Positions 14,519 to 27,857 of a stretch of DNA of 64,000 nucleotides are shown here, in pieces. Origin of the DNA: Rosellinia necatrix (lineage: Eukaryota > Ascomycota > Sordariomycetes > Xylariales > Xylariaceae); contig JAGYVD010000005.1 of assembly GCA_021209875.1 (NCBI GenBank), forward strand, positions 4,254,001 through 4,318,000, written 5' to 3'. How positions within the stretch are numbered: position 1 is the stretch's first letter; every line of letters begins with the position of its first letter. A model generated the notes under the pieces. The model ran no database searches. It was not told where the DNA came from and saw only the letters and a list, made by a program, of their open reading frames with translations. Made by a program: the position numbers and the translations under genes.

Positions 14519-17500
14519 TTTTTATATTAACAAAAACTTTATTTTGTTTAAATAGCTAGTATTTAAAAAGCTGTTTATAAGCTAATAATTTAATAAGTTT
14601 TAAATCCCTTTTATTTAAATTTTATTATAAAAATAATAATATATTTACTTATTTACGGTTTAAATATATATATATATAGTATTAAATAATAATTTCTACT
14701 GTTTAATTTTTTATTTAAACAATTTATTATTTTACAAATAATAAAAAGTTATAATTAAAAGTTTTGTTTTATAGCTTTTTAAAGCTTTATTTAACATTTA
14801 AAAATAAATTTGCGATTTTAATTAAAAATAATACTGTTTAATACGCTTTAATTAAATAACAAGAATTGCTTAGCTAATATTTTTGCTTAGTTTTTAATAA
14901 AGTATTTTTTATTGCTAAATATAAATAATAAACGTTTTAATATAACATATTTTATTATCATTAATATATTATCATAATTAAATGTTTTTAATGGCTATAG
15001 TATACAAAAAAATAATATTTTAAATAAACTTATAACAAAGTTTATTGCAATTATTTTATTAGCTTAATATTTTTAATGAAATGAGTTAATAATTATTATA
15101 CAGCTTTTTCTGCTAGTACTGCATAACATATATTTATTATAATAATCTAAATATATTTTTATTTTATAAGTTTTTAATTTAATTATATAAAGTTCTAGTT
15201 TTTTATTATATATTATTGCTAGAAATTTAACTATTTAATTTTTAAACATATATAATCTATGTTTATTTTTCGGTTAATATTATATAATAAATTATTTATG
15301 ATTATCAAAAAATATTTAGGCCTAGAAAAATTTACAACGTTTTTATAGCTTTCGCGAATCGCTTTTAAAACTTTGTAATACTTAAAACTTTTAATATAAT
15401 CCGTTATAATTTTAGTTTTATTATTTTTTTATTATTAGTTTTAAATATATTATTTATATGTTGTTTAATACTAGTTTTTTATTTGTTTAGACTATTTTTT
15501 TTAATATTTATTAAATTAATAATATTTTTAATCGATTAAATATATTTAAAACAAAGTTTAATCTGTTTAATATACAATATATTTATAGTTTATATTATAA
15601 TAAATATATAAACGCGTTAACTAAACGTTTATTTATACGGTCTGTAGATCTATTATTAAGTTGTATTTAATTTAATATACTTTTTCTTATTAAATAATCT
15701 GTAAAAAAAACTATTAAGTCGGTTAAAGCTTTAATTATAGTTTATAAGCATTAATATGTTTAAACTATGTAAGCTATTTTTAGCTCGGAAAGTTTATATT
15801 TTATTTTTAGTTATAATATATAGTAACTTAAAAACATTATTAATAATACTTATATATTTAAAATTATTAATCCTAGTTTTTATATATATTTATTTTAATA
15901 TAAAACAATATTATTTTAAAGGTTTTTTTCGCAAGCTATTTTTTATATATATAATATTTTTATAAAATTATAATAATAAAATATAATATATAAATAAATT
16001 AAGTTTTAAAACCTTTAAATAATTTTATTCCAGCTATAGTTAATTTAAAATATATAAACTAATAATATATTTAACACTTGTTATAGTTGTTAATTTTATA
16101 TCGTTTTATTTTATTTTTTAATTAAATAACTTTGTTTTACGTTTTTATAAAAGTTCTGCAATTTTAGCACAATATAATAATAATATATAAAAAAATCCTG
16201 TATTTTTTAAATATTATTTTAAACCTTTAATTCATTTAAAACTTTTAATTCATTTAAAAATTTAATATTTTTAAATACTGCTAGTTATTTTATTATTATT
16301 AATAGATTTAAAGCGTTTATTTAACAACTTAACAATTTAATAAAAAAAATTTCTTATTAAATAAAATAAAAATATTACGTAAATAAGCCAAATAATTTGT
16401 TTTAATATTTAAAAAAAATAATATTATTATTAACAAAAGCTTTATAATAATGTTTATAAAAGCAAAGCAATTTATTTATAAAACGTTAAATATATATAAA
16501 TATGTTATAAAATCTTATTAAAACTATTATTAATCGTTTTAGTTTTTAAGAACTTATTATTATAAATCGGTTTTAATAATTAAAGCAAACTATAAATTAA
16601 CAAAAAAAAGCTGTCGCGTTTATTATAGTTCAATATATATTTTTTTAATTAACGTAATAATTATAAATTATAACAGCAATAAGTAGTTATTTAAAACAGC
16701 GATTTTATTTAAAACTTATAAATTAACAACTAAACGTAAATATAGTTTTTTCTTATATATAAGCTATATAATAAAAGTTAGATGTATAAATAAAAAAAAC
16801 TGTTAATTTATTTTATTTTATTTTGTTTATAATCCTTATTAAATATTATATTAACTGTTTTTTAATCGCGTGTATTAAAAGATATAATTAAATATTTAGT
16901 CTTATTTATTATTAATTATTTATTAAAAACTTTTTTATTTTTTTACTATATTAATAATATTTTAGTTTTTCCAAACCTTAAATATTTTATTTAATAACTT
17001 AAAATTTTCTAACGCTATAATATCTTCTTTTATATAAATAAACTGTTTATTTAAAGCTTTAACTTTATTTTTTATTAAGCTTTTTTATATTTAATATTAA
17101 TAGGACCTTTTAAATTTTAAGCTTTAACGGTTTGTTTAACTATTTGCCTGTTTTTATTACAGGGGTTTCTATTGTATAAATTATGTTAATTATGTCTGTT
17201 ATATTAGTTATGTTAGCTATATTAAAAACTTTGTTAAAAAAAAAAGCCTGTTACAAAATACTGTGTTATTTTAATACGTTAATTATTTTAGCGATCACGC
17301 GAATTTTTATTATAGTTAGGTCTAGGTTTTAGATTATGTTATAACTTTAATATATATTAAAAGTAATAATAATAATAATAAAAGTTATTAATATAAAGTT
17401 TAATAATAAATACACGTTTAATAATTTAAGCTTATTAAAAATATTTATTTTATTTTTAAATATAAAAATATTAAAATTAATAGCTAATAAAAATCTAAAA

Positions 17501-20500
17501 ACGCGTTAAATAATAAGCCGGTATTAATTAATAATATATGAATTATATTTATAGTTTTAGCTGCTGCTATGCTTATAACTATTATTACAACTTTTAAGGA
17601 TTTTCTTTATATATTTTTAATATTTAATTTTTAATATAATTATTTTTAAAAACAGATTAGCAACTATTACGTTTAAAAAGTTGTAAACTTAATTGAAGCT
17701 GTTATATTATTTTTTATAATAGTTTAAATATAAAATTTTTATTTTTAAATACCAGTTTATATTTAATTAATACTACTATTAATATTCCAGGCGCTAAAAT
17801 AACATTTTATATTAAAGCTATTTTATAAACGTACAAGTTTGCTTTAAAGAATACTTAAAAAAATATTTTAAAATTTTCGATATTAGTAAAAATAACCGTA
17901 TTTAAATCATAATCGATTGATACTTTGTAAATATTTAAAAACTGTTTTTAACAGGATTTTAATATTGTTTTTCTTTATAATTTAAACTGTATTTAGAAAT
18001 TTTAATAATTATAAAAATTTATAATTATTATTATTTAATATATAAAATTTTAAGATAGGTTTTTATTTATCTTTAATTTTATTATTTTTATTTTTTAAAT
18101 CTAGCTTGTTTATTTTTAAAAATATGTTTAAATTTGCTTAATAATTATTTTATTATTATTAAATAAATATAATTTATATTTAAGCTTATAATAATATTTT
18201 TGCTATTTATAAATTTTTGATAATAATATTAAAATATAAAAATTATTATTTTTGCTTCTGCTTTTTAAAATTATATCACCTGTTAAATGTTTTTAAACTA
18301 ACAGTATAATTAATTTGTTCTTCTGTTTAAAATTTGCAATCTTTTTATTATTATATTTCTAATTAGTTCTATTTAAAAAAAAGTTTTTATATAATTTTTA
18401 ATTTAATATTAAAGCGATTATATTTATATAAATATTAAAATAATATATTATATAATATAAACAATATATTATATCGCTTATAAATATATTTAATTAAAAA
18501 TAATACGTTTTAAACATATTTAATTAAACGTTTAATATAATGTGTAATATATTAACCCTAGTTATATGCTAAGTTAAACATTTAATTATAATATTAATAT
18601 AATTAGCTATAATTAATTATAATAAATATTTTATTATTATTTAATTTAAAGCTAAACAAAATATAAAACGATGTTATATTTAATATTAACAAGTTTAACT
18701 TAACTATATTAGCACGTTTTTTTTAATAGCAATTATATTTATTTTTACGTTTGTTCTAGCCGTTTTTATATATATATATATATATATATATTTTTTTAAT
18801 CTACGTTTTTTAACGCTCATTTTTTAATTATTAAACTTTTTATTATTGTTTTAATTATTTTTTTAACTTGTAAATATTTATTTTTGCTGCTGCTATAAAA
18901 AAAGTTTTATTTTAACAATTTAAGTTATATATCTGGCTAAAATATTTTTATATTAAGCGCTAAAAATATTACTTAATTTTAAAGTTTATCCTAGTTTATA
19001 TTATAATTATAATATTATATTAATTTTTATTATTAACGTTTAATGTTTTCATAGCTTAGGTGTATTTTAATCTTTTTTGTATAAATATAATAAAAACAGT
19101 ATTTTATTATATAATATTTTTCATAATAATTTAGTTTAAATAAAACGTTTTATTATTACAGCAGATTATATATTAAATTAAATAATTATTTTATTTAAAA
19201 TAATATTTAATATTTTTGTTTTAAACTTAAGTTATTTATTTATAGTTAGCTTATTATTTTATTATAAAACTGCTAGTTTTTTAATAATGTTTAAAACATA
19301 ATTAAAATTTATTAAATATTTTGTTCTGCTATTTTTAAATTTTTAAAAGTAAATTAACTTCTTTTATAAAATAAAATATGTTAATAAAAATAAGCTTATT
19401 TTTATTAGCTATTATTTTATATTGTTTTTATTTTTTAAATTAAACTAGCTAATATTAGCTTATTTTATATAATTATTATATAATCAAAACATAAAGCTAT
19501 TAAATATTTACTATTTTTTATTATTATTTCTTTGTTTATATTTATAATTATTTCTGCTACTTCGACTTTTTAGTTAAAAAGTTGTTTTAAAGGTCTTTTT
19601 ACTTTTATTATTATTATTTATATTTAAGCTATATAAATCGCTAAAATTATTATTTATTAAAAATAGTTTTAATAAGTTTTTATTATTTGCTAAATATTGC
19701 AGTTTTAAAAATATTATAGCAAAAAATATTATAAATATATTATATTTAAACTAATATAAAATAAAGAATTTTATATACTGTTATACTGCTTTAATAAACA
19801 AAGCTTTTATTAATAAATATATAGCTTATATTTTAAAACGGACTATCGGAGTAACAAGTACTAGTATTACTATTAAAACTTATGCTAGTTTTATTAAAAG
19901 CATTAAAATAAACGATTTAAATAATAGTTTTAGTATTAATATAGCTGCAGTTAGGTATTAATAATTAAAATATTAAAATTAAACAGGTAATGCTGCTGTA
20001 TATTTAATTACGTTTAATACAGCTTTAAATAATTAATTAACAGCGCGATAAAATGTTTTAAAAACTAAAGTTTTTATATCGGCCAGCATTTCAGTGTTTT
20101 TTAATTATTATATTAATTAATTAACTGTTTTTACTGTTTTAAAATTTTTAGCATGCTTTTTATTTTAATTATATTATTTTTAATTTCTTATATTAATACT
20201 ATAAAAGTTTATAACTAAAATAAATAATTTAAAAGCTTGCCTGTTTTATTTAAATTTTAACTTTTAATTTTATAATTTAAATTATTACTATTATAACAAT
20301 TTATCTATATTTTTAACTATATAATCTTTAAAACTCCTCCCTTTTAAAAAGAATTAAAAACTGTTATAATTATTAAACGTTATTTTTTAAGCTTTAAATT
20401 AAGCAATAATTTTAAAGTTTTTATTAAATCTTTTATTAATTTTATATTATTTTTAAACAAATTTAAAATATAAACTTACGATGTTTTATTATTATTTAAT

Positions 20501-21563
20501 TTAAATTTATTATTAAACTTATGTTAAACTATATTTTTTTAATATAAAATATTTAATGTTTATAGTTTTAATTTTTAATTTTTATATAAATTAAAAAATC
20601 CTAGCTTAATAAACTTAAGCTTTACTAGCAAAAAATAACGTTTTTTTATATTCTTTTAAAACTAATAGCTTAAGTTAAACTATATTAAAGCTAAAAATTT
20701 TTGGTTTTATAAGCTTTAAAATTATATTTTTAACTATTAAAATTATTTTAAATTTTTAAGTATTAAAAATTTTAAGTTAGTTTTATGCTCTAATATATTA
20801 ATAATTATTAAATAAATTAATAATAAAATAAATATATATAACTTATTTTATAATTAAATTAATAAGTATTATTAGCTGTTTGATGAATTTATATTTATAT
20901 ATATATTTTAAAACAAAATTAAAATTAAAAATTAAAAATAAAATAAAAGTATAATCAAGTAGTATTAAAACTTTGCGTGCTTATTAAAAACCTTAATATA
21001 AGCTTTTAAAAAATAGCGCTAGTAATAATTACGTTTAAAATATATAATTACTACTATTTAAATATAATATTAATGAAAATTTAAATAAACAACTAATTAT
21101 AATACTATAGTTATTAAATATTTAATATTAAAATAATTAAAGTTTAAAAAATAATAAATTATTTTAATATATTAATAGCTAAATATAATAATATATAAAC
21201 AACTAATAACTTAAACTGTTTAAAATATAATATAAAGTTAAACTTAGCTGCTATTATAATATTTTTCTGCTTTTTATACTAGCAAAAATAAAATAATTTA
21301 TAAACTAATATAAAATATATTAAATCGATTAATTTATTAAATCTATAAGTTAATAAATATTAATAGCTTTTATTAATAATAATTAAGTTTAAAAACTAAC
21401 AATTTTTTTTTTTTTTATAAACAGCGCTGCTTAAAATACAAACAAAAGCTGTATTAAAAATTAAATATACGTAGGCGTTAAAAAACTAAGCGTGCTTTAT
21501 CAGCTAACACAAAAAAAAAACCAAAATATAAAGTCGTATAATTATAAAACTTACCGCATTATT
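14519..21563. repeat. Element 0 interior continued, RIP-degraded
   Basis: Seven kilobases of AT-saturated DNA. The only open stretch near 15756-15965 is Leu/Ile/Phe/Lys-rich with no motif and is a composition artefact. A run of TA dinucleotides lies at about 18766-18790. No gene is supported. Confidence 0.7.
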
Positions 21564-21748
21564 TAATAAAAATTACTAAAAATAATATAATATTAAGTCT
21601 ATAAAAATATAATATAAAATTAAAAAAAAAAGCTTCTGGTCCCACAAAGACCAGAAGCCTTAGGCTAGTACTTTATCTAATCTATACAATCCTTATCTAG
21701 CTAGCGCAGCTAGCTAGATAAAGAGCCCCCCTCTTCCTGACTGTGTTA
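21564..21748. repeat. LTR-D, right copy
   Basis: Partner of 7017-7203. Contains the family hairpin at 21631-21659 (partly mutated) and a second perfect hairpin at 21693-21721, with arms TTATCTAGCTAGC and its complement around a GCA loop. Followed directly by the duplication AAAGC. Confidence 0.85.
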
Positions 21749-21753
21749 AAAGC

Positions 21754-22052
21754 TTTAGCTTTTAAACTTATTAGCTTATATATAAATATTAATATATATA
21801 AATCGTATTTATTTTATTTTTAAAATTAATAAACTTATAAAGCCTAGCAGTTCTAATTAAAATAAACATAAAATTATAATATAACAACTTTAAAAAGCTT
21901 AAATTTAACAGCAGTAGCTATTATATACCTAGATATAATATATATATAACAGAACAGCTTGTCATATTTAATACCCCTTAAAAAGCTTAGATCACTGCTA
22001 CGCAGTTATCCTTATAATATAAAATACATTCATTCATTCATTCGTCACATTT
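21754..22052. other. AT-rich spacer between Element 0 and the gene island
   Basis: No gene. AT-rich to about 21960, then rising in G+C. Holds a (CATT)4 microsatellite at 22027-22042, just before LTR-E1. Confidence 0.5.
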
Positions 22053-22214
22053 TGTCATAAAACTAGTCTTGACCTAAGGAGTCCACTAGGGCACGGGCCA
22101 GAATACTATATATAAAAGGAGCAAGTAGCTGGCGACTGACCAAGTGAGGAACCTTCCCTCCTTGTGCAATAACATAAGTTATTTCTAGAACTACCAGCAG
22201 TACAAACCATGACA
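22053..22214 (+). repeat. LTR-E, copy 1 (left island edge)
   Basis: A 162-bp unit starting TGTCA and ending TGACA, a canonical TG...CA LTR with a 5-bp terminal inverted repeat, and with a TATATATAAA box near 22106-22120. A second copy in the same orientation is at 50762-50922. Flanks CATTT and CAAAG do not match, so this is not a clean solo LTR; it may be one end of a rearranged element. Confidence 0.75.
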
Positions 22215-22536
22215 CAAAGTTTAGTATTGGACCAAGTAAATCAATTTATACAATTCAGCATGCCTACCGAATGGTTTTTCCAACACTTCATGTGATAATA
22301 TGCACGGCTAATTATAGACTCAACAGTTTTCGTACCTAAGGAGTTCAGGAATGGTTTGATTGTACGAAATCTCTTCTAATGCACGGGAACAGTTCTGAGA
22401 GCATCCTGCGTTGCAGCACAGAAGCTAGCCCCATATATATATAACAGATTATATGGACCTAGGCATGTTATTATCAACAAAACGGAGCACAAGGTCTACA
22501 AGGCATGCGCCTCAGCCACCGACAGCATCTCCAATA
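22215..22536. other. Intergenic, 3' flank of the GH81 gene
   Basis: Normal base composition, no reading frame of interest. It holds the 3' untranslated region of the minus-strand glucanase; no obvious poly-A signal was identified with certainty. Confidence 0.5.
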
Positions 22537-25500
22537 CTATGCTGCTATAAACGTGAAACCAGCACCCATAGATTCACTCGCAGCATTGTTGACCAAAGAT
22601 CCGTCGTTCCCAATTGTAACGTACATCCCATTACTCGCAGCCTTGATGGTATACACGCCGTTAGCTCCTCCGGATTTAGGACGTATCGTGAAACGTTCCC
22701 AGCTCGATGCACTTGCCCGCGAAGCTGAGATGGCATATTGTCCAGATGAATCTGCTGTAACGAACTGATTGGTGGTCTTGAGCTGCAATGTGCCCGCATT
22801 AGGAACGTAGGCGCTGTTAAATATAGCCGCATCCGCAGGGGACCCGGACGAAGCAATGAGATTTGGGCTACCGCTTGTGGCAGTGACAAACTTTCCTGAT
22901 GATGCTGCTTGAAGTTTGAAACTCCCATAAGGGTTCTGGGGAAGAGCACCACAGATTGGGGTGCCACTTGGGTTTGGCCTTGTGCCAATAAAGAAAAGCT
23001 CATTGGTATACGTATTTCCAGAACCTAATCGCATTAGTACCTCCAATCAAATAGGGATAATGAAATATAAACAACATACCCCAAGTTGTAATATTAGCAC
23101 TCCAAGCTGCGGCTATCTGGGGATGGGCGTTTGAATAGGCTGCAATTATAACATTCTTCCTGTTGTCCTCAATTGTTAGCTAACGAACCCTGCCTATCAC
23201 TAACAACTCGGCGAAACGAACCATTCGTCTCCAATGGCTGGGTCAACAAGCTCAGGCATTGTGTAAGCCCAGACATTATTGACCCATTCAGTGTCGTATA
23301 GCACCTGAGAGAGTTATTAGCCTCCAGTTGACGGTACTTTGCGATTAACCCTACCTCGTTCACTGGCGTAACTGGCAGTATCTGAATAGATGCGATCTCA
23401 ACCCGTTGATTACCCCAGAATAACCATGCGCCAGATTGCCAATCTTCCACATTACCCATGGTAATCAGCTTGCGCATCTCGGGTTCGGGGTAGGGGTTGT
23501 CGCGTGCAGTCTGGCTCTGGCTAGGGTATAGGTGCCAATATATCTGCGCAGCTTGTTGCTCTGTGGCAACCAGCATCCTAGCGTAATTGACAAAGTCTTG
23601 TGATAATGCGACATTGGCCCATAGTAGAGCGCCATAGTACCCATTGATGGCCTCACCGATAGACTCCTGATCTCGGCTGCCCGCGCCGTTTGCGATTCCG
23701 GATGCCCAGGAATGTCCGGCAAACCAATCGCGACAACGCGTGATAGGGAAATAAGGGTCGCTTGAAGATGGATTAATAATATCTCTGTTGTCATAAGACT
23801 ATTAGCGATTCGATGTTTGACTAAAGAGGGATGGCCACATACCTGGCGAACCAATTAATGGCAGTCTTATGTTGGTTCAGCCAGTTTGTGTCGAATTTCG
23901 CAATAACGGCGGCAACATGTAGGAAATATCCGTAATGGAAATGGTGGTCGTTGTAATAGCCATTCCCAAAGTCGACGTTCACGTTGGTGGCACCGGCTTT
24001 ATTGACAATGCCGCCCCAAGCCGTCTCATAAGCCGGAACCGTGGAGGACGACGACTGGAACCAATGCTCAAACGATGCCTTAAGGTAGTTTATCACCGGC
24101 GTGACAAGATCTGAACGCCCTAAATTGTCGCTATAGATAAATACCCGCGTGTTAGGTTTTGCCTACAAGAAATTGCCAGGTGTATAATCATGTTACGGCA
24201 AGAACTTACGCGATAAGTGCCAGGCGGGACGTAGCGGCAAGAGCGCCTCCCCAATAATAGAAATCTCCAGGAATTGGAGCATTCGCTACGTTGAGCTGTC
24301 CGATTTCATACTCGAGGCCTTGAATGACCGATGGTCGACACGACGAATCTAGTGGCCTGGGCGGATTCCAAGAGATAGACGAGAGCGCGTACGTCATTTT
24401 CCACTGGTTCCCGAGAACTGGATACATCCACCCCTTAATATCAAATGTTAGTTGATGGGACATAAATCAAATCTGCAGTAATAATTACGAACTTTAGTAG
24501 TGAGGTAATTGAGTGCAGAAGTTGCAGGGTAGTTGGGATTCTGCAGGGAGACTCTGTGATGTGGCCATGTGAGCATGAGGAGTTGGCTCCCATCACCAAT
24601 AGTATTCCAGTTAAAGATCAGAGTGCCAGTGGTATCAGTGAATGAATAGTCAAGCCCGACCGACGTTGGATAGACTTGGTAGCGCTGATCCAAGAGGGTC
24701 TTATGGGTCGGATCATTCAGCTTCACCAAGCGGAGTACACCACTGAAGGCGCCGGATGCGCGAATTTCGCCAGACCCGGACGACTTCGACGTTGCCGTCA
24801 GAGAGATAGGTGACAAAGAGTAGATGAGGTAGGTCGTGGCCTTGCTGTCAGTCACCGTGAATGCTGTCCCTGTGGCGCTGACTGCACGAAGGGAATTAGT
24901 AAGCACGTTGGTTTAATATTCAGTCATGACGTGGAACATACAACTGGAGCCTACGTTGAGTGTATGTCCATTAAAGGATTGGATACCACCATTGATTGAC
25001 GTCAAGAGTGGAGTAGCTTGCTTGTACTCAAAGGTCATATAAGGGGACCCAGGAACGAGGTAAGCTGACATCAAGGCACTACCTTGAAAGTACTGAACCG
25101 TAACACTCTGGGAATCAAATGCGGTGGCCTTATGATTTGAGAAGCTGCCTGAGTGCTCAGAAAAGCCGGCAAGCCAGTCTATTTGCGTGGGCTGCTTAAC
25201 AGAGGTGCCATCGAACTGTCGATTAGTGCTGATGCCAAACCGAACCCCCATGCCGTCGAGTGACGATTCATATGGGAATGGCCCAGCCGCGACCGCATTT
25301 CCAGGGGTGGCGGCATAGGAGGCCCACCATGTGTTCGTTGGGAACTATATAGGATTCAGCATACGCTCTACTTAGATATTTTAAGAAGAAAATTAGAATA
25401 CCGGAGGTTTAAGTCCTGCGAAAAATGAGGTTACGGGAGGGGCCGCGCAAGTGACCTTCCCTCCAGCGACATTATCTGGGGCAGATGTGTCAATGGCACC

Positions 25501-25614
25501 AAAGAGACCTCGCTTGTTAAAATCGCTAGAGGTTTCTTGATGGCTACCTGCACTGGGGAGGACAGCGGAGGCTGCTGGAGCGACCAACAATAGGAGGCGA
25601 AGTAGGTTCAGCAT
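22537..25614 (-). CDS. Secreted GH81 endo-beta-1,3-glucanase with C-terminal fascin-like beta-trefoil domain
   Basis: Nine exons: 25614-25402, 25344-24942, 24881-24493, 24433-24210, 24130-23843, 23784-23355, 23304-23222, 23159-23080, 23024-22537. The eight introns are 50-79 nt, all GT...AG, most with clear CTAAC/CTAAT branch sites; the spliced frame gives 865 residues without a stop. The protein starts with a signal peptide (hydrophobic stretch 3-17, cleavage near ASA-VLP). The GH81 catalytic region runs from about 70 to 715: FPTNTWW start, LTWPHH, YLTTKG, SISWNPPR, YYNDHHFHYGY with Asp471, and DQESIGEA with Glu546 and Glu550, the usual acid/base-nucleophile pair region. Residues ~720-865 form repeats typical of a fascin-like beta-trefoil, probably carbohydrate binding. 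GH81 enzymes cleave beta-1,3-glucan internally, in wall remodelling or in attack on other fungi. All catalytic motifs are present; the gene looks functional. Confidence 0.93.
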
Positions 25615-25680
25615 TTTGAGTAGAACAAACAGTCCCCGAAATGCTGTTGGACTCACATATTCTCCAACAGGGTAGAGGCA

Positions 25681-25690
25681 CTTTATATAT
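25681..25690 (-). promoter_or_regulatory. TATA box of the GH81 gene
   Basis: On the minus strand the sequence reads ATATATAAAG about 67-76 bases before the start codon at 25614. Position and match fit a core promoter; this is not proven. Confidence 0.5.
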
Positions 25691-27530
25691 CCAGTATACC
25701 GGTACAGGACCTGCAAGCCATCGCCATTCCTTGGGACTCTCTGATCTAAGCACGATAATTATGTGCTGCAGTGAAGACGTGATAGAGTCGTTCTCTCTGC
25801 TACAATATACAAGTACAATGGCTGCCGTGTTCATGGATAATGAACTGCCTATTCGAGTTTACCTTCGGTCATTCGGGCCTAGTCTCGGCGGTGGTTGGGA
25901 AACGGCGTGTAGAAATATGCTTAGCTCTACAAACAATGAAAGTATCCATCACAGACTGGCACCAGGAAACGGGCACGATACACTGTAATCCGCCGAGAAA
26001 TCAACCTACGCGGATGGGGCAATATGCATGAATTTCAGATCCCCCGAGTTTCTCGGTGGCTATCATAGGAGACGATGCCGCTATTGACTGGTACGCATTG
26101 TTTTGCAACGTTTAGGTTATATGTAATGTGCTACATTGCCCTGACAGTTGTTCTAATGCAGTGTGGGTATCGCAACGAGCGTTTGAAGTTATTAATTATG
26201 CAACAGTCTGCAAAGCATGAGATACATGCGCGTGGTGCCCATGCGCCTATAATTCAAAGAGGAAATGAGCATTAATTAAGAAACCTCCGAGTCAGTTCCA
26301 CCCATCCGCTGGTTATCGATTCATACAGAAGTGTCTGAACATATATTTCAGCCCGCGACTTTATCATGACATTAATAGGTAATTGCATCTTGCGGACCTC
26401 ATATTGCAGAGAACTTCCCCTGTATTTCGCTCGAGATGATTCTTCAAATGGAGTAATTATAGTCTATTCATTTTGCTACCCAGTATGTCGCTATTTCTGC
26501 TCGACCCTTTGTATATTATGCTTCGATACGTTAGACTTAGAGAGTATCCGAGATAAACTATCAGGGTTGCAGACAGCTTGGTTAATTTGCTCGTATATAA
26601 TAAGATCGAGGCCCTGTTATCAGAATGTAGAATGCGGGGTTTTCTGTGTTGCAAATCCGGGGACGGACCGATATCCTTAGCTCACACTAGTGAGCCTTGC
26701 CAAGCTTTGCTCAAGCATAGTATGTGTCGGCTTTTGCCGGATTGACTAAATCCACAGTAGTCAAACCACATTAGCATGCATTCAGGTTAGTGATACGGTC
26801 CCCCCAGAATACTAACTAGCGGTATATCTTCACCAATCTTCTGTACCCAAAATAGACATGTTTTTTAATCCCTGAGAGGGAGAGAAAGAAAGGTCGAACA
26901 ATTTGGAGTGAAAGCCACTGCGACGTCAGGCTCGCTACTTATTACTAGTGACCATTGGAATACCTTAAGTACAACGCTATAGCATAGTTATATTGAAATA
27001 GGTTACTTTTTAAGTGACGTAAGAGTTATGGCGGCGAGACAGGGAGCAGTGAACGCTTTTACTAGGCGAGGTTGGCCATTGGAAAAGGCAGTGCTATATG
27101 TGCCCGTTAATGTACCCCATATCAAATACTCTATCTCTTTTAGTGTACCACAACCCCGCTGTTCCATTGCAATAGTGCGGTGGTATGTATTTGCCCTAGT
27201 GTAGGTGGATTTATTCATTCGGGCCATTAATAGTCTAGAAATGGAGGGAATGCAACAATACATTAGGTACTGTTCTACAAGGAACTCGAATTCTGGTGGT
27301 AATTCACTTATACACCATGTACCGCCGGCAGCTATGTACCCAAGTTGTAACACTAAGAAGTGACCTCAGGCACCTTCTATATTAGTATAAGCGTTATGGG
27401 GGGAATCAACCTTGTTTATGCTTGCAGTATGGAGATATGTTACACCACCACTCAACATTCGGGGGAAGCAGATCTTGGGTTTAGTAACATAGGCCATAAA
27501 TCTACATCACCAACAGGGCACACATAACGC
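25691..27530. other. Gene-poor stretch of normal base composition
   Basis: Several short open frames occur on both strands (for example 25641-25988, 26366-26680, 27003-27353 minus), but none shows a domain, a plausible exon chain or codon bias. An inverted pair CCGAGAAA/TTTCTCGG lies at about 25993-26057. The stretch is neither RIP-like nor clearly coding; part of it must be the GH81 promoter. Confidence 0.5.
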
Positions 27531-27857
27531 AGGGGTAAATAGCACGTATCTGGGGGGTGAACCTTGATCGGGGCGCTTCTGGTGCAAGGCCGCCTCTAGA
27601 AAGAATAACTAGAATCTGTTATCTTGAGTGTCGAATACAGTACGTAGGACGGCCGAGAAAATTGGCAAAGAAGTACTTAAAGACTATGTATGCTATTCAC
27701 TTGCTGAACTAATAAAGGAGACCTGGTTGCCCCTTCTCTTGTTGGCCTGTGGGATAATGGGACGAATCCAGGGCTTTTCCGGGCCTAATTTGATTAATCT
27801 TTAGGGTTGTAGAAAGAGAAGTTCAGCGGTGTATCCCTGATCCCTGCTCTGTAGAAC
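27531..27857 (+). repeat. Degenerate dispersed repeat, copy A
   Basis: Aligns with copy B (30071-30418) through shared blocks in the same order: GTAAATAG start, G-run, GAGGCCG-type block, TCGAATA block, ATGTATGCTAT block, GGGCCTAAT block and AGGGTT block. By eye the identity is only roughly two thirds, without a strong transition bias. It has no coding capacity. Confidence 0.6.

Larger units (their letters stand above)
7017..21748. mobile_element. Element 0: nested LTR retrotransposon, LTR-D family
   Basis: Flanked by direct terminal repeats of 187 bp (7017-7203) and 185 bp (21564-21748), with the 5-bp target-site duplication AAAGC at 7012-7016 and 21749-21753. The 14.7-kb span contains two later insertions: the small element at 7694-7812 and the LTR-A retrotransposon at 7983-14513. 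Removing them and their duplications leaves about 8.1 kb, a normal length for an LTR retrotransposon. No gag or pol frame survives; stops are everywhere. Orientation and superfamily cannot be decided. Confidence 0.8.

Noticed and set aside
22453..22768. Plus-strand open frames over the 3' end of the GH81 gene
   Set aside because: They are antisense shadows of the fascin-like domain exon.
24913..24915. In-frame TAA in the GH81 frame suggesting a RIP-made pseudogene
   Set aside because: It lies inside a 60-nt segment (24941-24882) with a GTATGT donor, a TACTAAT branch site and a TGCAG acceptor. Removing it gives a continuous GH81 sequence.
27003..27353. 116-codon minus-strand frame
   Set aside because: No recognisable family, no neighbouring exon that extends it and no codon signal.
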